Assembly (NCBI RefSeq): GCF_000347775.1
Contig: NZ_APAT01000013.1
Location: 338,125-402,124, forward strand
Direction of reading: 5' to 3'
DNA from: Marinobacter santoriniensis NKSG1
Lineage (GTDB): Bacteria; Pseudomonadota; Gammaproteobacteria; Pseudomonadales; Oleiphilaceae
DNA length: 64,000 nucleotides
The position numbers were made by a program, and so were the translations under genes. The stretch's first letter is position 1. Each line of letters opens with the position of its first letter. Positions 36,994-46,784 of this stretch are shown piece by piece. Under the pieces are notes generated by a model. The model saw only the letters and a program-made list of their open reading frames with translations. It was not told where the DNA came from and did no database searches.

Positions 36994-37977
36994 CCGGTGG
37001 GCTGCCTCGATCTTCTCGCGGTATTTCCGGGCAAGGATTGCCCCGACGATAACCTGGATCTGGTTGTAGCACATGATCGGTAATACGATCATGCCGAACC
37101 CGGGATGTCCGGAAAACAGCACCTTTGCCATTGGCAATCCCGATGCCAGACTCTTTTTGGACCCGCAAAAGACCACGGCCGTCTCGTCTTCAAGGCTGAA
37201 TCCAAACCGGCGCACCAGAAAACGCGCCATCAGCATGAACAGCGCCAGAAGCCCCAGGCACAACAGTATCGCAAAGACGATGGCCTGAATCGGCAGGTTT
37301 TGCCAGAGGCCGCTTTCCACAGAATGGGAGAATGCCGAATATACGATCAACCAGATAACGGCCTGATCGTATTTCGCCATGAGTTTCTCGTTACGAGCGA
37401 GATATCCCCCGAGCCACGGCCTGAGTGCATGGCCTACCGCAAAGGGCAACAGGAGCTGGATGACGATGTCCTTCAGCGCCTGACCAACGGAAAAATCCCC
37501 GGTCCCGGACGTGCTCACCACCAACAACAGCAGGAAGGGCGTCAGCATCATTCCAAACACGTTGGAGGCAGCGGCGCTGCAAATGGCGGCCGGAACGTTG
37601 CCCCTGGCCATGGCGGTATAGGCAATGGAAGACGAAACAGCAGACGGCAGGACACCCAGGTAGAGAAAGCCCAGCCCCAGGTCGGCGGGCATCCATTGGG
37701 GAATGATGCCGGACAGGCCGTTGATGGGCAGCACCGCGAGCGGGAAAAAGACAAACGTCAGGCTGGTGATGAGAATGTGCAGTCGCCAGTGTGTGGCACC
37801 TGCCACGATCTGTTCCCGGGAGAGGGCGGCCCCGTGGAAGAAGAAGAGCAGGGCGACCGCCACGGAGCCTGCCAGGGCCAGCCCGTCGGCAGCGTTGCCT
37901 GTAACCGGCAAAAATGAAGCGAGGACAATGGCGCCCAGAAGAAGCAGGGTAAAGAGATCGATTCGGAGTCTGTTCAT
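36949..37977 (-). CDS. Bile acid:sodium symporter family transporter (YfeH-like)
   Basis: A 342-residue polytopic inner-membrane protein with about ten hydrophobic segments, starting RIDLFTLLLLGAIVLASFLP and including VAVALLFFFHGAAL and GVLPSAVSSSIAYTAMARGN. The last resembles the crossover helix of the SBF-like family (PF13593, E. coli YfeH). Members are thought to move organic anions with sodium; the substrate here is unknown. Its ATG 37977 overlaps the stop of the GntR regulator gene (ATGA), so the two form an operon and the regulator probably responds to the transported compound or its metabolite. The C-terminus overlaps the J-like gene tail. Confidence 0.87.
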   Translation of the reverse strand: MNRLRIDLFTLLLLGAIVLASFLPVTGNAADGLALAGSVAVALLFFFHGAALSREQIVAGATHWRLHILITSLTFVFFPLAVLPINGLSGIIPQWMPADLGLGFLYLGVLPSAVSSSIAYTAMARGNVPAAICSAAASNVFGMMLTPFLLLLVVSTSGTGDFSVGQALKDIVIQLLLPFAVGHALRPWLGGYLARNEKLMAKYDQAVIWLIVYSAFSHSVESGLWQNLPIQAIVFAILLCLGLLALFMLMARFLVRRFGFSLEDETAVVFCGSKKSLASGLPMAKVLFSGHPGFGMIVLPIMCYNQIQVIVGAILARKYREKIEAAHRSVAAHAPENGGEDR

Positions 37978-38657
37978 CGGGACCTGGCTCCGGATTTTAA
38001 AACGCTGAGGCTCGGGTCTAGCAGCGCCCGCGCGAGACTGGCTGCCCGGGCAGCGTCACCCCGACGGATGGCCGCGAGCAACAGCTCGTGTTCTTCCTGG
38101 GAGGGTTCCGGCAGATCGGCGTCTTTTTCAGTGCGTTCGATGGTTTCCCCGATCCCGTGGGAAAAGTAATCGTACAATTCGACCAGGGCAGGGTTGTGGG
38201 ACGCCTTAACAACGGCATGGTGAAACCGCTGGTCATGAAGGATCCGCTCCTCCAGCTGATCTGCAGACCGGGCCCTCGCATCCAGGGCGTCGGACATTAA
38301 CTTCAGATCTGCCTCTGTTCGCCTGTCCGCAGCCAGTTTTGCGGCCTCTGATTCCAGCATGATCCGGACTTCCAGCTGATCCGCCAGCTGGGTGCGGGCA
38401 ATACGTCTCAGGGTTTCACCGGCATCCCGGGTCGCGCGAACGTAGGTTCCGTCACCCTGACGGGTTTCCAGCATGCCGACGTGTACCAATACCCGAACGG
38501 CTTCCCGCACTGTATTCCGTCCGACGCCCAGTGAATCAGACAAATCGGACTCCACAGGGAGTTTGTCGCCAACTCGCCAGTCACCACCTTCGATGGCCTG
38601 CCGCAGGCTCTGGATCGCGGTTTCAACCAGCGATCCCTTTCGAATTTTTTCCAGCAT
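37974..38657 (-). CDS. GntR family (FadR/FCD type) transcriptional regulator
   Basis: A 227-residue regulator. The N-terminal winged helix has GDKLPVESDLSDSLGVGRNT and VREAVRVLVHVGMLETRQGDGTY in two successive stretches, the GntR signature. The C-terminal helical FCD domain (residues about 95-215) has the Asp and His ligands expected for metal and carboxylate effector binding (FHHAVVKASHNPALVELYDY). It likely represses or controls its own operon with the downstream symporter. An eight-base inverted repeat overlaps its ribosome-binding region. Confidence 0.9.
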   Translation of the reverse strand: MLEKIRKGSLVETAIQSLRQAIEGGDWRVGDKLPVESDLSDSLGVGRNTVREAVRVLVHVGMLETRQGDGTYVRATRDAGETLRRIARTQLADQLEVRIMLESEAAKLAADRRTEADLKLMSDALDARARSADQLEERILHDQRFHHAVVKASHNPALVELYDYFSHGIGETIERTEKDADLPEPSQEEHELLLAAIRRGDAARAASLARALLDPSLSVLKSGARSR

Positions 38658-38660
38658 AAA

Positions 38661-38685
38661 GGATCATCCGTAAAGCCGATGATCC
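38661..38685. promoter_or_regulatory. Inverted repeat operator at the GntR regulator start
   Basis: A perfect inverted repeat, GGATCATC (38661-38668) and GATGATCC (38678-38685), lies three bases upstream of the regulator's start codon and covers its ribosome site. A partial third copy (ATCATCC) follows at 38687-38693. Spacing and position fit autorepression by the GntR-type protein. Identification is by position and symmetry only. Confidence 0.5.
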
Positions 38686-38739
38686 AATCATCCTATGAAT
38701 ATGCGCATAATTCAATGACCACTCCGCTAACAGGCCGAT

Positions 38740-40218
38740 TCAATGCCCGGGCGACAAGAATTGATAATCCTCTTCCCGGGCGTGACGTGTGGCCAGGCGA
38801 TAAGAGAAGGTGAAGCCCGGCCAGTTCACGGAGTTTTTGCCATTTTTATCGAGGTACCAGGAACGGCATCCTGCGTTCCAGACAGAGGTTTTGAGGTCCT
38901 GCTGGACCTGCTCTGCAAATGCATCCTGGGCTTCGGCCCTGACATCCATTGCCGAACCCGGGTGCTCCTGCAGCTTTTTCAGGCAATCGAGAACATACCG
39001 GAACTGGGATTCCAGCATGTACACGATGGAATTGTGCGCGAGGTTGGTATTGGGCCCATACAGCATGAAAAAATTGGGAAATCCACTCACTGCGATCCCT
39101 TTGTAGGCTTTGGCACCGTCGCGCCAGGCCTCATTGATGGTTTTTCCTCCTCGGCCGGTAATCTCCATCGGTGAAAGGAATTCGGACGCGCGGAAGCCGG
39201 TGGCAAGGATAATGGCGTCCACCGGGTAATGATGGCCGGAACGGGTAGTAATGCCATCCGGCACAAGCCTCTCGATACCGTCAGTGATCAGATCAACGTT
39301 CGGGCGGTTAATGGCCGGATACCAGTCGTTGGAAATCAGGATCCGTTTGCAGCCGATCTGGTAGTCCGGAACGATTTTCTTGAGCTTGACCGGGTCGGAG
39401 ACATGCCTGCGAGCTTCCCGACGCGCTTGCCAGGCAAAGACATCGAGCAGCCTGTTGAAGCGGGTAAACGCCAGTGCGCGACTCTCGTTTTTCCAGTAGA
39501 TCAGATACCGGTAGAGCCTGTCCCAGGCGGGCACGCGTCGGAATAGCCAGTGTTCCAGTGATGAAAACGGACGGTCCGGTTTGGGGAGGACCCAGGCGGC
39601 GCTGCGCTGGAAAAGATACAGGCGGTCGACCTGCCTGGCGATCTCCGGCACAAACTGTATGGCACTGGCGCCGGTTCCGATGACCGCCACACGTTTGCCT
39701 TCCAGGTTGTAATCGTGGTTCCAGCGCGCGGAATGGAACAGGGTGCCTTCAAACCTGTCCAGCCCCTCCAGGTCGGGAATTGCTGGCTGGTTTAGCTGGC
39801 CGGTGGCGGTGATCAGAATGTCGGCCCGAAGCCTGGTGTCGTTAGACAGGGTGATGTGCCAGACATTGGCCGATGAATCAAATTCCGCCCGCGTCACTTC
39901 ACTATCAAAGCGAATGTGGCCCTGTAACCCGTATTTTTCGACGCAGTGTTCCATGTAGCCGAGAATTTCACGCTGCAGGCCGAATTTTCTGGACCAGTCG
40001 TGCTTGGGTTCGAACGAATAGGAGTAGAAGTGGGACTGAACATCACAGGCGGCACCCGGGTAGGTATTGTCCCGCCAGGTCCCGCCGATCCGGTCGGATT
40101 TTTCCAGCAGCGTCAGATTGTGATACCCCGCCTCCTTGAGCTTGATGGCCATCCCCAGGCCACCAAAGCCGGTTCCGATGATAACGATGGACGGGGAGGA
40201 AGGGGCTGAACTCGGCAT
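38740..40218 (-). CDS. Flavin-containing / Baeyer-Villiger-type monooxygenase
   Basis: A 492-residue class B flavoprotein monooxygenase. The FAD motif IIGTGFGGLGMAIKLKEAG is at the N-terminus. GTLFHSARW preceded by FE fits the Baeyer-Villiger fingerprint F-x-G-x3-H-x3-W near residue 155. A second dinucleotide motif, VAVIGTGASAIQFVPEIA, binds NADPH. The enzyme should insert one oxygen atom from O2 into a ketone, aldehyde or heteroatom substrate; the substrate is unknown. It stands alone between the GntR and LysR genes, transcribed leftward. Confidence 0.9.
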   Translation of the reverse strand: MPSSAPSSPSIVIIGTGFGGLGMAIKLKEAGYHNLTLLEKSDRIGGTWRDNTYPGAACDVQSHFYSYSFEPKHDWSRKFGLQREILGYMEHCVEKYGLQGHIRFDSEVTRAEFDSSANVWHITLSNDTRLRADILITATGQLNQPAIPDLEGLDRFEGTLFHSARWNHDYNLEGKRVAVIGTGASAIQFVPEIARQVDRLYLFQRSAAWVLPKPDRPFSSLEHWLFRRVPAWDRLYRYLIYWKNESRALAFTRFNRLLDVFAWQARREARRHVSDPVKLKKIVPDYQIGCKRILISNDWYPAINRPNVDLITDGIERLVPDGITTRSGHHYPVDAIILATGFRASEFLSPMEITGRGGKTINEAWRDGAKAYKGIAVSGFPNFFMLYGPNTNLAHNSIVYMLESQFRYVLDCLKKLQEHPGSAMDVRAEAQDAFAEQVQQDLKTSVWNAGCRSWYLDKNGKNSVNWPGFTFSYRLATRHAREEDYQFLSPGH

Positions 40219-40325
40219 ACTCGGGGACGCTCGCGTATTTTTCTGATTGTGTCCTCAGTATAGGGTCCGTCCAGCCACCCGGACTATGACCATAACCGCC
40301 AGAAACGATGGTCAGAAAGCCCAGT

Positions 40326-41231
40326 TTACGCGGGCTCTGGCGCGAAGGTCAGGAGTTCTTCGGCGGGTTGGGTCAGCAGCTGTGTGACCAGTGCCTGCTG
40401 GAACTGCCGCCGGATGCTGATGGCGTAAAACTCTTCGAAAACACCGGGCAGGGCGCCATAGTCCTGGAGTACGCCCGTCTTGAGCTCGTCGCGGACAACC
40501 ACTCGTGGTAACACGGCAAAATGCCCGGTGTCCCGCGTCAGAAGGCGCATCATGGCCATATCATCCACCTCGGCGATGATCGTCGGATAGATGCCATGGT
40601 ATTCGCAGAGCTGGTCGAATGCCTGTCGGATATGGCTGTCGGGGCCCGGCACAATCAGTGTTCTGCCATTGAGTGACCGTGGAACCTCCGACATTTCCGA
40701 ATCCCCCGGCGGCCCGATCACGCTCACAGGCTGCCTGGCGAGTCGACGGGAACGCAGCGGGTTCTGCTCGTCGCCCTGGACCGGCTGGTTCGACAGAATC
40801 AGGTCCAGTCGATGGGCAGACAGTCGACGGAGGAGGTCGTCGAGGCTGCCACTCTGAAGCTTCAGGTCGAGATCCTTGCGGCCGAGCAGGGGGCGAAGAA
40901 ACCCTTCCTGGAAATTTCGGGACAGGGTCGCCACTGCGCCGACTTTCAACACATCCCGTTTGGCGAGCATGCCGGAGCGAAACAGTTCGCCCAGTTCTTC
41001 GCCCTGCTGGAAAATAGCTTCGGCATAGCTGAAGGCGAGGCGACCGGCCTCGGAGAGTTTGAGGCGGCGGCCCTCCCGGATGAACAGATCGTGACCGAGG
41101 CTTTCCTCCAGTTTCCGGATCTGCCCGGACAACGCGGATTGTGAAATGTGCAGGGACTCGGCGGCACGAGTCAGGTGGCCGACCCGGGCGACGGTCCAGA
41201 AGTAGTACAAGTGGTGGTAATTCAGACGCAT
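40326..41231 (-). CDS. LysR family transcriptional regulator (NhaR-like) of the dab locus
   Basis: A 301-residue LysR-type regulator. The N-terminus NYHHLYYFWTVARVGHLTRA is the NhaR-like form of the LysR helix-turn-helix, followed by LHISQSALSGQIRKLEESLG and a substrate-binding domain with two alpha/beta lobes. ATG 41231 has GGAGG nine bases upstream; an open extension of ten codons has no such site. It is divergent from dabB-dabA, with a palindrome in the shared 128-base gap, so it most likely controls that operon in response to a carbon- or pH-related signal. LysR genes are frequent neighbours of dab operons. Confidence 0.9.
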   Translation of the reverse strand: MRLNYHHLYYFWTVARVGHLTRAAESLHISQSALSGQIRKLEESLGHDLFIREGRRLKLSEAGRLAFSYAEAIFQQGEELGELFRSGMLAKRDVLKVGAVATLSRNFQEGFLRPLLGRKDLDLKLQSGSLDDLLRRLSAHRLDLILSNQPVQGDEQNPLRSRRLARQPVSVIGPPGDSEMSEVPRSLNGRTLIVPGPDSHIRQAFDQLCEYHGIYPTIIAEVDDMAMMRLLTRDTGHFAVLPRVVVRDELKTGVLQDYGALPGVFEEFYAISIRRQFQQALVTQLLTQPAEELLTFAPEPA

Positions 41232-41278
41232 GGCTGGCGGCCTCCGACCCGTCGACGGCACATTGTTCGGTTTAAGTG

Positions 41279-41303
41279 AATGGTTTGATACTTATAAACC
41301 ATT
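41279..41303. promoter_or_regulatory. Palindromic LysR-type operator between the regulator and dabB
   Basis: AATGGTTT (41279-41286) and AAACCATT (41296-41303) form a perfect eight-base inverted repeat with a nine-base AT-rich centre. The site lies 56 bases before the dabB start and 47 bases before the LysR start. LysR-type regulators bind interrupted dyads of the T-N11-A type, which this resembles. Confidence 0.6.
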
Positions 41304-41359
41304 TTTAAGAACGTGTCATTCCCGGCAAAGTACCGTTGACGACAAACCGGGAGTGAATC

Positions 41360-42976
41360 ATGGCTCAACCTATCAACTACCTGTCCTTAGCCACTCTCAT
41401 CGTGTGGCTGGCCGCGCCCTTGGGTGTTTTTGTGCTGGCCCTGCTGTGTCAGTGGTTTCGCAGCCCCCTGAAAACCGAGCACTGCTGGCGCGTCGCCGAA
41501 GGCGTGATCCTTTTCGCAATGGCTGGAGCAGCCGTGGTTGGCGGAGCGCGGGTTCTCGATGGCTGGCTGTTTGATGCAGCCCTGGTCGAAACCGGGCGCA
41601 ATCTGGGGGTATACCCGGCCGGTCTGGCGGTGTGGATGTCCCTGATGGTGGCGTTCATCGGCTGGATCATTCTGCGCTATGCCCGGGATTATCTCCGGGG
41701 CGATCCGGCACGGGATGTTTTCCTGCCCTGGTTCCTGGCGACGCTGGCGTGTGTCCAGGTGCTGGTCATCACGGACCATTTGCTGATTTTGGCAGGTGCC
41801 TGGATTGGCGTCAGCCTCTCCCTTCACCAATTGCTCACACTGTATCCGGATCGTCCGCAGGCGCGGTTGGCGGCGGCTCAAAAATTCATTGCCAGCCGTC
41901 TGGGGGATATCTGTGTCATCGCCGGTGTTCTGCTGATCGCCAATCACTACGGCAGTTTCCATCTTCAGGATCTTGATCCCTCCCGCGTGCAGAATTCGGA
42001 TGGGGCGGGCGGCCTCGAAACAGCTTCAGTGCTTCTGGCGCTGGCCGCGGCCATCAAATGCGCCCAGGTGCCATTCCATGGCTGGTTGCTCCGGGTCATG
42101 GAAGCGCCTACGCCGGTTTCGGCACTGCTCCATGCCGGTATCATCAATCTGGGTGGCTTTCTCTGGCTGCGACTTTTTCCGGTGTTCGACGGGTTCACCG
42201 CTGGCCACGCAGTCCTGTTGGTCATCGGCGGCGGTACGGCACTGGTCGCGGTTGTGACAATGATGACCCAGGTATCGGTCAAGCACGCGCTGGCCTGGTC
42301 GACCATCTCGCAAATGGGGTTCATGCTGTTCGAGATCGCGCTGGGCGCCTATGCACTGGCCGCACTCCACCTGCTGGCTCATTCGCTTTACAAGGCGCAT
42401 TCCTTCCTGGCTTCCGGGCGTACGGTCAAGGTCGCCGCCAGAGTGACCGAGCCGGGTGGTCTCCACATCCCGGTCTTCGCCCTGGCAATGACCTGTGGCG
42501 TCCTGGCTGGCGGGGCCCTGTGGCTCTGGCCGGGGCTGGTGGAAGGTAAATCAGTACTGGCCGGACTGCTTGTGCTGGCGGTGGTCAATCTCATCCTGGG
42601 TATTCCGGACGTTGCCAGCATGAAGAGTCGTATGCTGCTGGCGGGTATTGCGCTTGGACTGCTCCCGCTCTACGCGGCCCTGCACATGATCGTCAGCCCC
42701 GCACTTTCGTCCGGGACGGACATGGTATTGCCCGCTGCGGCGACGATCGGTGGCTGGATCATTCTGGCATCGCTGACCGCACTGTCCATTCTGGTGGTGT
42801 ACTTCGGTCACTCAGGAATCGGGCGTACGCTGCACGCTTCTTTCAGCCAGGGACTCTTCCTTGAGCAACCGTTCGAACACCTGACCCGTCGAGTGGCCAG
42901 CAGGGCGCTGAATGCCCCGACATCCGGCCGTCATCATCTGACCGGTTATCCGGTTACCGCAGGAGAACATTCATGA
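41360..42976 (+). CDS. dabB: DabB, proton-conducting membrane subunit of the inorganic carbon transporter
   Basis: A 538-residue membrane protein of the proton-translocating NADH-quinone oxidoreductase subunit (NuoL/MrpA) family with about 13 hydrophobic segments. Helices with conserved charged residues are visible: AAAIKCAQVPFHGWLLRVME, TPVSALLHAGIINLGGFLW, and VSVKHALAWSTISQMGFMLF. Its neighbour is DabA, so this is the DabB coupling subunit, not complex I. DabB is proposed to pass cations inward, driving carbonic-anhydrase-like capture by DabA. GGGAG precedes ATG 41360. The stop overlaps the dabA start by four bases. Confidence 0.93.
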   Translation: MAQPINYLSLATLIVWLAAPLGVFVLALLCQWFRSPLKTEHCWRVAEGVILFAMAGAAVVGGARVLDGWLFDAALVETGRNLGVYPAGLAVWMSLMVAFIGWIILRYARDYLRGDPARDVFLPWFLATLACVQVLVITDHLLILAGAWIGVSLSLHQLLTLYPDRPQARLAAAQKFIASRLGDICVIAGVLLIANHYGSFHLQDLDPSRVQNSDGAGGLETASVLLALAAAIKCAQVPFHGWLLRVMEAPTPVSALLHAGIINLGGFLWLRLFPVFDGFTAGHAVLLVIGGGTALVAVVTMMTQVSVKHALAWSTISQMGFMLFEIALGAYALAALHLLAHSLYKAHSFLASGRTVKVAARVTEPGGLHIPVFALAMTCGVLAGGALWLWPGLVEGKSVLAGLLVLAVVNLILGIPDVASMKSRMLLAGIALGLLPLYAALHMIVSPALSSGTDMVLPAAATIGGWIILASLTALSILVVYFGHSGIGRTLHASFSQGLFLEQPFEHLTRRVASRALNAPTSGRHHLTGYPVTAGEHS

Positions 42977-45465
42977 ACGCCAAGGTGCCCATGACGCTAT
43001 CGTTGAACAGTATTTCGTTGATGTCCGAGGTCTGCGAAACCATTGCGCCCACCTGGCCTCTGGACCGCTGGATTGCCGTAAATCCCTGGTGGGGTTTGCG
43101 CCACCTGAGGGCCGTGGATGCGGCCGAAAAAGTGGCGCGCGACGCCGGTGTTGATGTTCTCATGCCGTTTCACTTCTACCGGACTGCCTGGGAGGGCGGA
43201 CGCATCCGTGAGGGTGATCTCAGGGCGGCTCTGGCCGAGCAGGACCACAGTACGACGGTGGGTAGCCTGATCGCGTCTCTGGATCAGGTTGATCCGATCA
43301 CCTCCCAGGCCATTTCGGCTACGGAACACCTTCCCTCTACCAAGGGTCGATCACCGGCCATCGAGTTGATCCAGGAGCAGATCGGTCGGGCTTGTGCGAG
43401 TTACTTTGACCAGAGGCAGGCCCGCTGGAACCGCCAAAGCCAGGATCACGGGCTATACGCCCATTGGCGGGACCTCGTTGCGCGCGATCCGATGATCTGG
43501 AGAAATACCGGGATCCCGCGTCCTGAACAGCTTGAAGGGCACCTGCCACAGTCCTGGGAAGAGAGTGCAGTGTGGGCAGCGGAAGGGCTCGATTTTTCGG
43601 AGTCCGAATTCCGCGCGCTCGCCCAACGGCACCTTTATGGTCTGATTGGCTGGGCTTCCTGGTGTCGTGGTGTGGACTGGCGCGAGATGCTCGAAGGCCG
43701 AGACTCCTCCACCTGCTGTGAGCTGCTGACGATTTTCCTGGTCTGGGAGCGCTGGGCGACCGAAGCTCTGCCGGTGGAAGGAAAAGCCGAATTGCAAAGG
43801 GCTCGTAAACGGCACCGCGACCAGGCTGCTGGCCCGGACCCGTATCGCTGGATCTGGCAAAGGGCCTATGAACTGGCCTGGACAAGGAGCCTGGAACAGA
43901 AGCTCAAAGCCGCTGCCAACCTGAATACCGGAAGAATGACCCCCGCGGTCCAGGCCGTATTCTGCATCGACGTTCGTTCCGAGGTAATCCGTCGTCATCT
44001 GGAAAACGGTCGGCCAGGCATTCAGACGCTGGGATTCGCGGGCTTTTTCGGTATTCCGGTAACGCATAAAAAGCCCGGACCCGGAGACGAGGAACCCAGG
44101 CTCCCGGGCCTGTTGGCGCCCCGTTACCGGTTCAACGAGACGATCGGCACGAATGAAGAGAACCTGCAACTCAACCGTCGTCTGGATCAGCGTGAAATGA
44201 ATCGTGAGACGGTTCGTCGTGCCAAATACAGCAGCCTGTCGACCTTCACGCTCGTGGAAACCACGGGGCTGGCCTGGGCCTGGAAACTGGTGCGCGACAG
44301 CCTGAATCGTAATGGATCCCGTTCGAAACCGGATCAGGGCGAGGCTCACGGGCGACTGCACCACGTCCATGGTGGCGATCCGGTCGGGGATCTGGAGCGG
44401 GTGGATCTGGCAGAGAATCTGCTCAGAGGCATGTCTCTGACGGACCATTTCGCGAGTCTGCTCCTGTTTGTCGGTCATGGTAGCCATACAGACAATAATC
44501 CCAACGAAGCCGGTCTCGCTTGTGGAGCCTGCGGAGGAAAAAGCGGGGGCGTCAATGCCCGCATTGCGGCTGAGCTCATCAATGATCGTGCCGTGAGAGC
44601 CGGACTTGTCGCCCGGGGGATACAGATTCCGGATTTCTGCCACGCGGTGGCCGCTGAACACTGCACGGTGACAGATCGGGTCAGGATCCTCGATCGACAC
44701 ACGGTGCCGGATTCGCACCTCATCCGTTTGCAGGAACTGGAGGAGGCCTTCGCCGATGCGGGCAACGCGGCTCGGCGTGAGCGGGCCTGTGCGCTTGGCC
44801 TGAATGGCCTTTCCGACGATGATCTCTTGAAAGCCGTGGAGAAGCGCACGGTGAACTGGGCCGAAGTCCGTCCCGAATGGGGGTTGGCGAACAATGCGGC
44901 GATCATCTTTGCCAAGCGTTCCCGCAGTCGGGGTACAGACCTTGGCGGGCGCTGCTTCCTGCACGACTACGATCCGGACAAGGATCAGGACGGCAAGATC
45001 CTGGCGGGATTGATGACCGCGCCGATGGTTGTTGCCAACTGGATTAATTTGCAGTACTTCGCGTCGGTCGTGTCACCGGAGGTCTACGGTGCCGGCAATA
45101 AGCTCCTGCATTCCGTGGTTGGCGGGAATATCGGTGTCATTGAGGGCAATGGCGCCGATTTGCGAATCGGTCTGCCCATTCAGTCGGTGCACGATGGACG
45201 CCATTGGCGTCACGAACCGGTGCGCCTGACGGTAGTGATCGATGCGCCCGAAGCCCGGATTCATCAGATACTGAACGATCATGACGATGTTGCCGCCCTG
45301 GTTCGCAATCAGTGGCTGTGGTTGTACCGCCTGGGTGACGATGGCGAACTGGTGGCGGTCGCGGAACCGGGGATCAATACCGAAGCAGGGCAGAGCCCCA
45401 GGAAAAACCGCCACCAAACGCTTCGAGAAGGAGCGTCTCTCCTCGCTGGATTCTGCCGTCCCTGA
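42973..45465 (+). CDS. dabA: DabA, zinc-dependent inorganic carbon capture subunit (DUF2309 / UPF0753)
   Basis: An 830-residue peripheral protein. It carries beta-carbonic-anhydrase-like zinc ligands: Cys and Asp in [15 protein letters not shown] near residues 335-337, His in [13 protein letters not shown] near 502, and Cys in LACGACGG near 517. With DabB it hydrates CO2 to bicarbonate vectorially to accumulate dissolved inorganic carbon. The window contains no RuBisCO or carboxysome genes, so the carbon probably feeds anaplerotic carboxylation or a distant pathway. AGGAG precedes ATG 42973, which overlaps the dabB stop. The last 30 residues (Arg/Gly-rich) overlap the convergent fabH gene by 92 bases and look like a non-conserved extension. 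Confidence 0.94.
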   Translation: MNAKVPMTLSLNSISLMSEVCETIAPTWPLDRWIAVNPWWGLRHLRAVDAAEKVARDAGVDVLMPFHFYRTAWEGGRIREGDLRAALAEQDHSTTVGSLIASLDQVDPITSQAISATEHLPSTKGRSPAIELIQEQIGRACASYFDQRQARWNRQSQDHGLYAHWRDLVARDPMIWRNTGIPRPEQLEGHLPQSWEESAVWAAEGLDFSESEFRALAQRHLYGLIGWASWCRGVDWREMLEGRDSSTCCELLTIFLVWERWATEALPVEGKAELQRARKRHRDQAAGPDPYRWIWQRAYELAWTRSLEQKLKAAANLNTGRMTPAVQAVFCIDVRSEVIRRHLENGRPGIQTLGFAGFFGIPVTHKKPGPGDEEPRLPGLLAPRYRFNETIGTNEENLQLNRRLDQREMNRETVRRAKYSSLSTFTLVETTGLAWAWKLVRDSLNRNGSRSKPDQGEAHGRLHHVHGGDPVGDLERVDLAENLLRGMSLTDHFASLLLFVGHGSHTDNNPNEAGLACGACGGKSGGVNARIAAELINDRAVRAGLVARGIQIPDFCHAVAAEHCTVTDRVRILDRHTVPDSHLIRLQELEEAFADAGNAARRERACALGLNGLSDDDLLKAVEKRTVNWAEVRPEWGLANNAAIIFAKRSRSRGTDLGGRCFLHDYDPDKDQDGKILAGLMTAPMVVANWINLQYFASVVSPEVYGAGNKLLHSVVGGNIGVIEGNGADLRIGLPIQSVHDGRHWRHEPVRLTVVIDAPEARIHQILNDHDDVAALVRNQWLWLYRLGDDGELVAVAEPGINTEAGQSPRKNRHQTLREGASLLAGFCRP

Positions 45466-46342
45466 CGGCAGCGTCCAGCGCGAGAGGGATGGAGGCGGCG
45501 GAGGTGTTACCGTGCTTGTTTACGGTGACCACCACCCGGTCCATGCCGAGCTTCAATTTTTTTGCGGTGGCAGAGATGATGCGCAGGTTAGCCTGATGAG
45601 GCACCAGCCAGTCAACGTCCGATTTTTCCATATTGTTGGCAGCGAGGGTTTCGTCAACAATTTTGCCGAGGGTGTTCACCGCTACCTTGAACACCTCGTT
45701 ACCCTTCATTTCAACAAAGGCCTGGCCGGCCTTTACCCTGTCAAAGCCGTCTGCGATGCCGCAGGGAACGTGCAACAGGTCTTCGTACTGGCCGTCTGCG
45801 TGGATGTGTGTGGACAGAATGCCGGTTTCTTCATTGGCCTCGAGCACCACGGCGCCGGCGCCATCGCCGAACAGCACGCAGGTCCCACGGTCTTCCCAGT
45901 TGACGATGCGGGAAAACACTTCCGCGCCAATCACCAGAGCCCGTTTGCTGCTGCCGGTCTTGATGAACTTGTCGGCCACGGAGAGGGCATAGACGAAACC
46001 ACTGCATACGGCCTGGATATCGAAGGCCGGGCAGCCATGAATGTCCAGGCGGGCCTGCAGGATACAGGCGGAACTCGGGAAGATCTTGTCAGGGGTGGAG
46101 GTTGCAAACACGATCAGATCGATGTCGTCGGGTTTGAGGCCCGCCGCTTCTATCGCTCGCCGGGACGCCTGCTCCGCAAGGTCAACGGTGGTTTCGCCAT
46201 CCGCTGCAATGTGTCTCTGCTCGATACCGGTACGTTCCCGAATCCATTCGTCCGTGGTATCGACCATCGACTCCATGTCCTTATTGGTCAGGACTTTTTC
46301 CGGAAGATAGGAGCCAGTGCCGATGATTCGGGCGTAGGTCAT
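45374..46342 (-). CDS. fabH: Beta-ketoacyl-ACP synthase III (FabH)
   Basis: A 322-residue condensing enzyme that joins acetyl-CoA (or another acyl-CoA) with malonyl-ACP to start fatty-acid synthesis. The Cys-His-Asn triad is visible: Cys in [10 protein letters not shown] near 113, His in [11 protein letters not shown] near 246, and Asn in [10 protein letters not shown] near 276. The C-terminal [14 protein letters not shown] is canonical, so the true end lies inside the dabA gene end. There are no other fatty acid synthesis genes nearby, so this is an isolated, possibly specialised copy, for example for branched or unusual starter units. Confidence 0.93.
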   Translation of the reverse strand: MTYARIIGTGSYLPEKVLTNKDMESMVDTTDEWIRERTGIEQRHIAADGETTVDLAEQASRRAIEAAGLKPDDIDLIVFATSTPDKIFPSSACILQARLDIHGCPAFDIQAVCSGFVYALSVADKFIKTGSSKRALVIGAEVFSRIVNWEDRGTCVLFGDGAGAVVLEANEETGILSTHIHADGQYEDLLHVPCGIADGFDRVKAGQAFVEMKGNEVFKVAVNTLGKIVDETLAANNMEKSDVDWLVPHQANLRIISATAKKLKLGMDRVVVTVNKHGNTSAASIPLALDAAVRDGRIQRGETLLLEAFGGGFSWGSALLRY

Positions 46343-46529
46343 GCGTTGGATTCCTCAGATGAACGGTATTTCTGTCGGGCTACGGCGAGCCAATACCAAC
46401 ATCCTATAAGCTTTGGCCCGACGGGGGCATTAGCGATTTGTCAAAGACCCCCATGAACTTGACCATCTCTACTATGATGAAGGTGGAGCAGAACGCTCCT
46501 TATTGACCAATATACGGAGGCTAATAACG

Positions 46530-46772
46530 ATGGGTATTACCAGCCATGAACTCCACAAGGAATTTCCCCAGTTCAAGGACAGGATTGAAGAACTGAAGGC
46601 CAGCGACACCGGGTTCAGTGAAAAGCTGACTCGTTACACCGAGCTGGATCAGGAAATAGAAGGGCTGGAAAAGAGGGAAGGACCCATTGGTGATGACAAA
46701 ATGCATCGACTGAAGCAATGGAGGGCTCAGTTGAAGGACGAACTCTACACGAGACTGTCGAACGGACAATAG
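46530..46772 (+). CDS. YdcH family (DUF465) small protein
   Basis: An 80-residue helical protein with the YdcH signature HELHKEFPQFKDRIEELKASD and a hairpin of two charged helices (LDQEIEGLEKREGPIGDDKM, then LKQWRAQLKDELY). It is probably cytosolic and dimeric; function is unknown across the family. CGGAGG nine bases upstream supports ATG 46530 over an earlier in-frame codon. A stem-loop follows its stop. Confidence 0.88.
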   Translation: MGITSHELHKEFPQFKDRIEELKASDTGFSEKLTRYTELDQEIEGLEKREGPIGDDKMHRLKQWRAQLKDELYTRLSNGQ

Positions 46773-46784
46773 GGCATTCCGGTT

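Noticed and set aside
41360..42976. dabB as a stray complex I (NuoL) or Mrp antiporter subunit
   Set aside because: No other nuo or mrp genes are present, and dabA overlaps it directly.
43453..44964. 503-residue antisense ORF within dabA
   Set aside because: It lies opposite a strongly conserved gene in GC-rich DNA and has no recognisable motif; long antisense frames are expected there.
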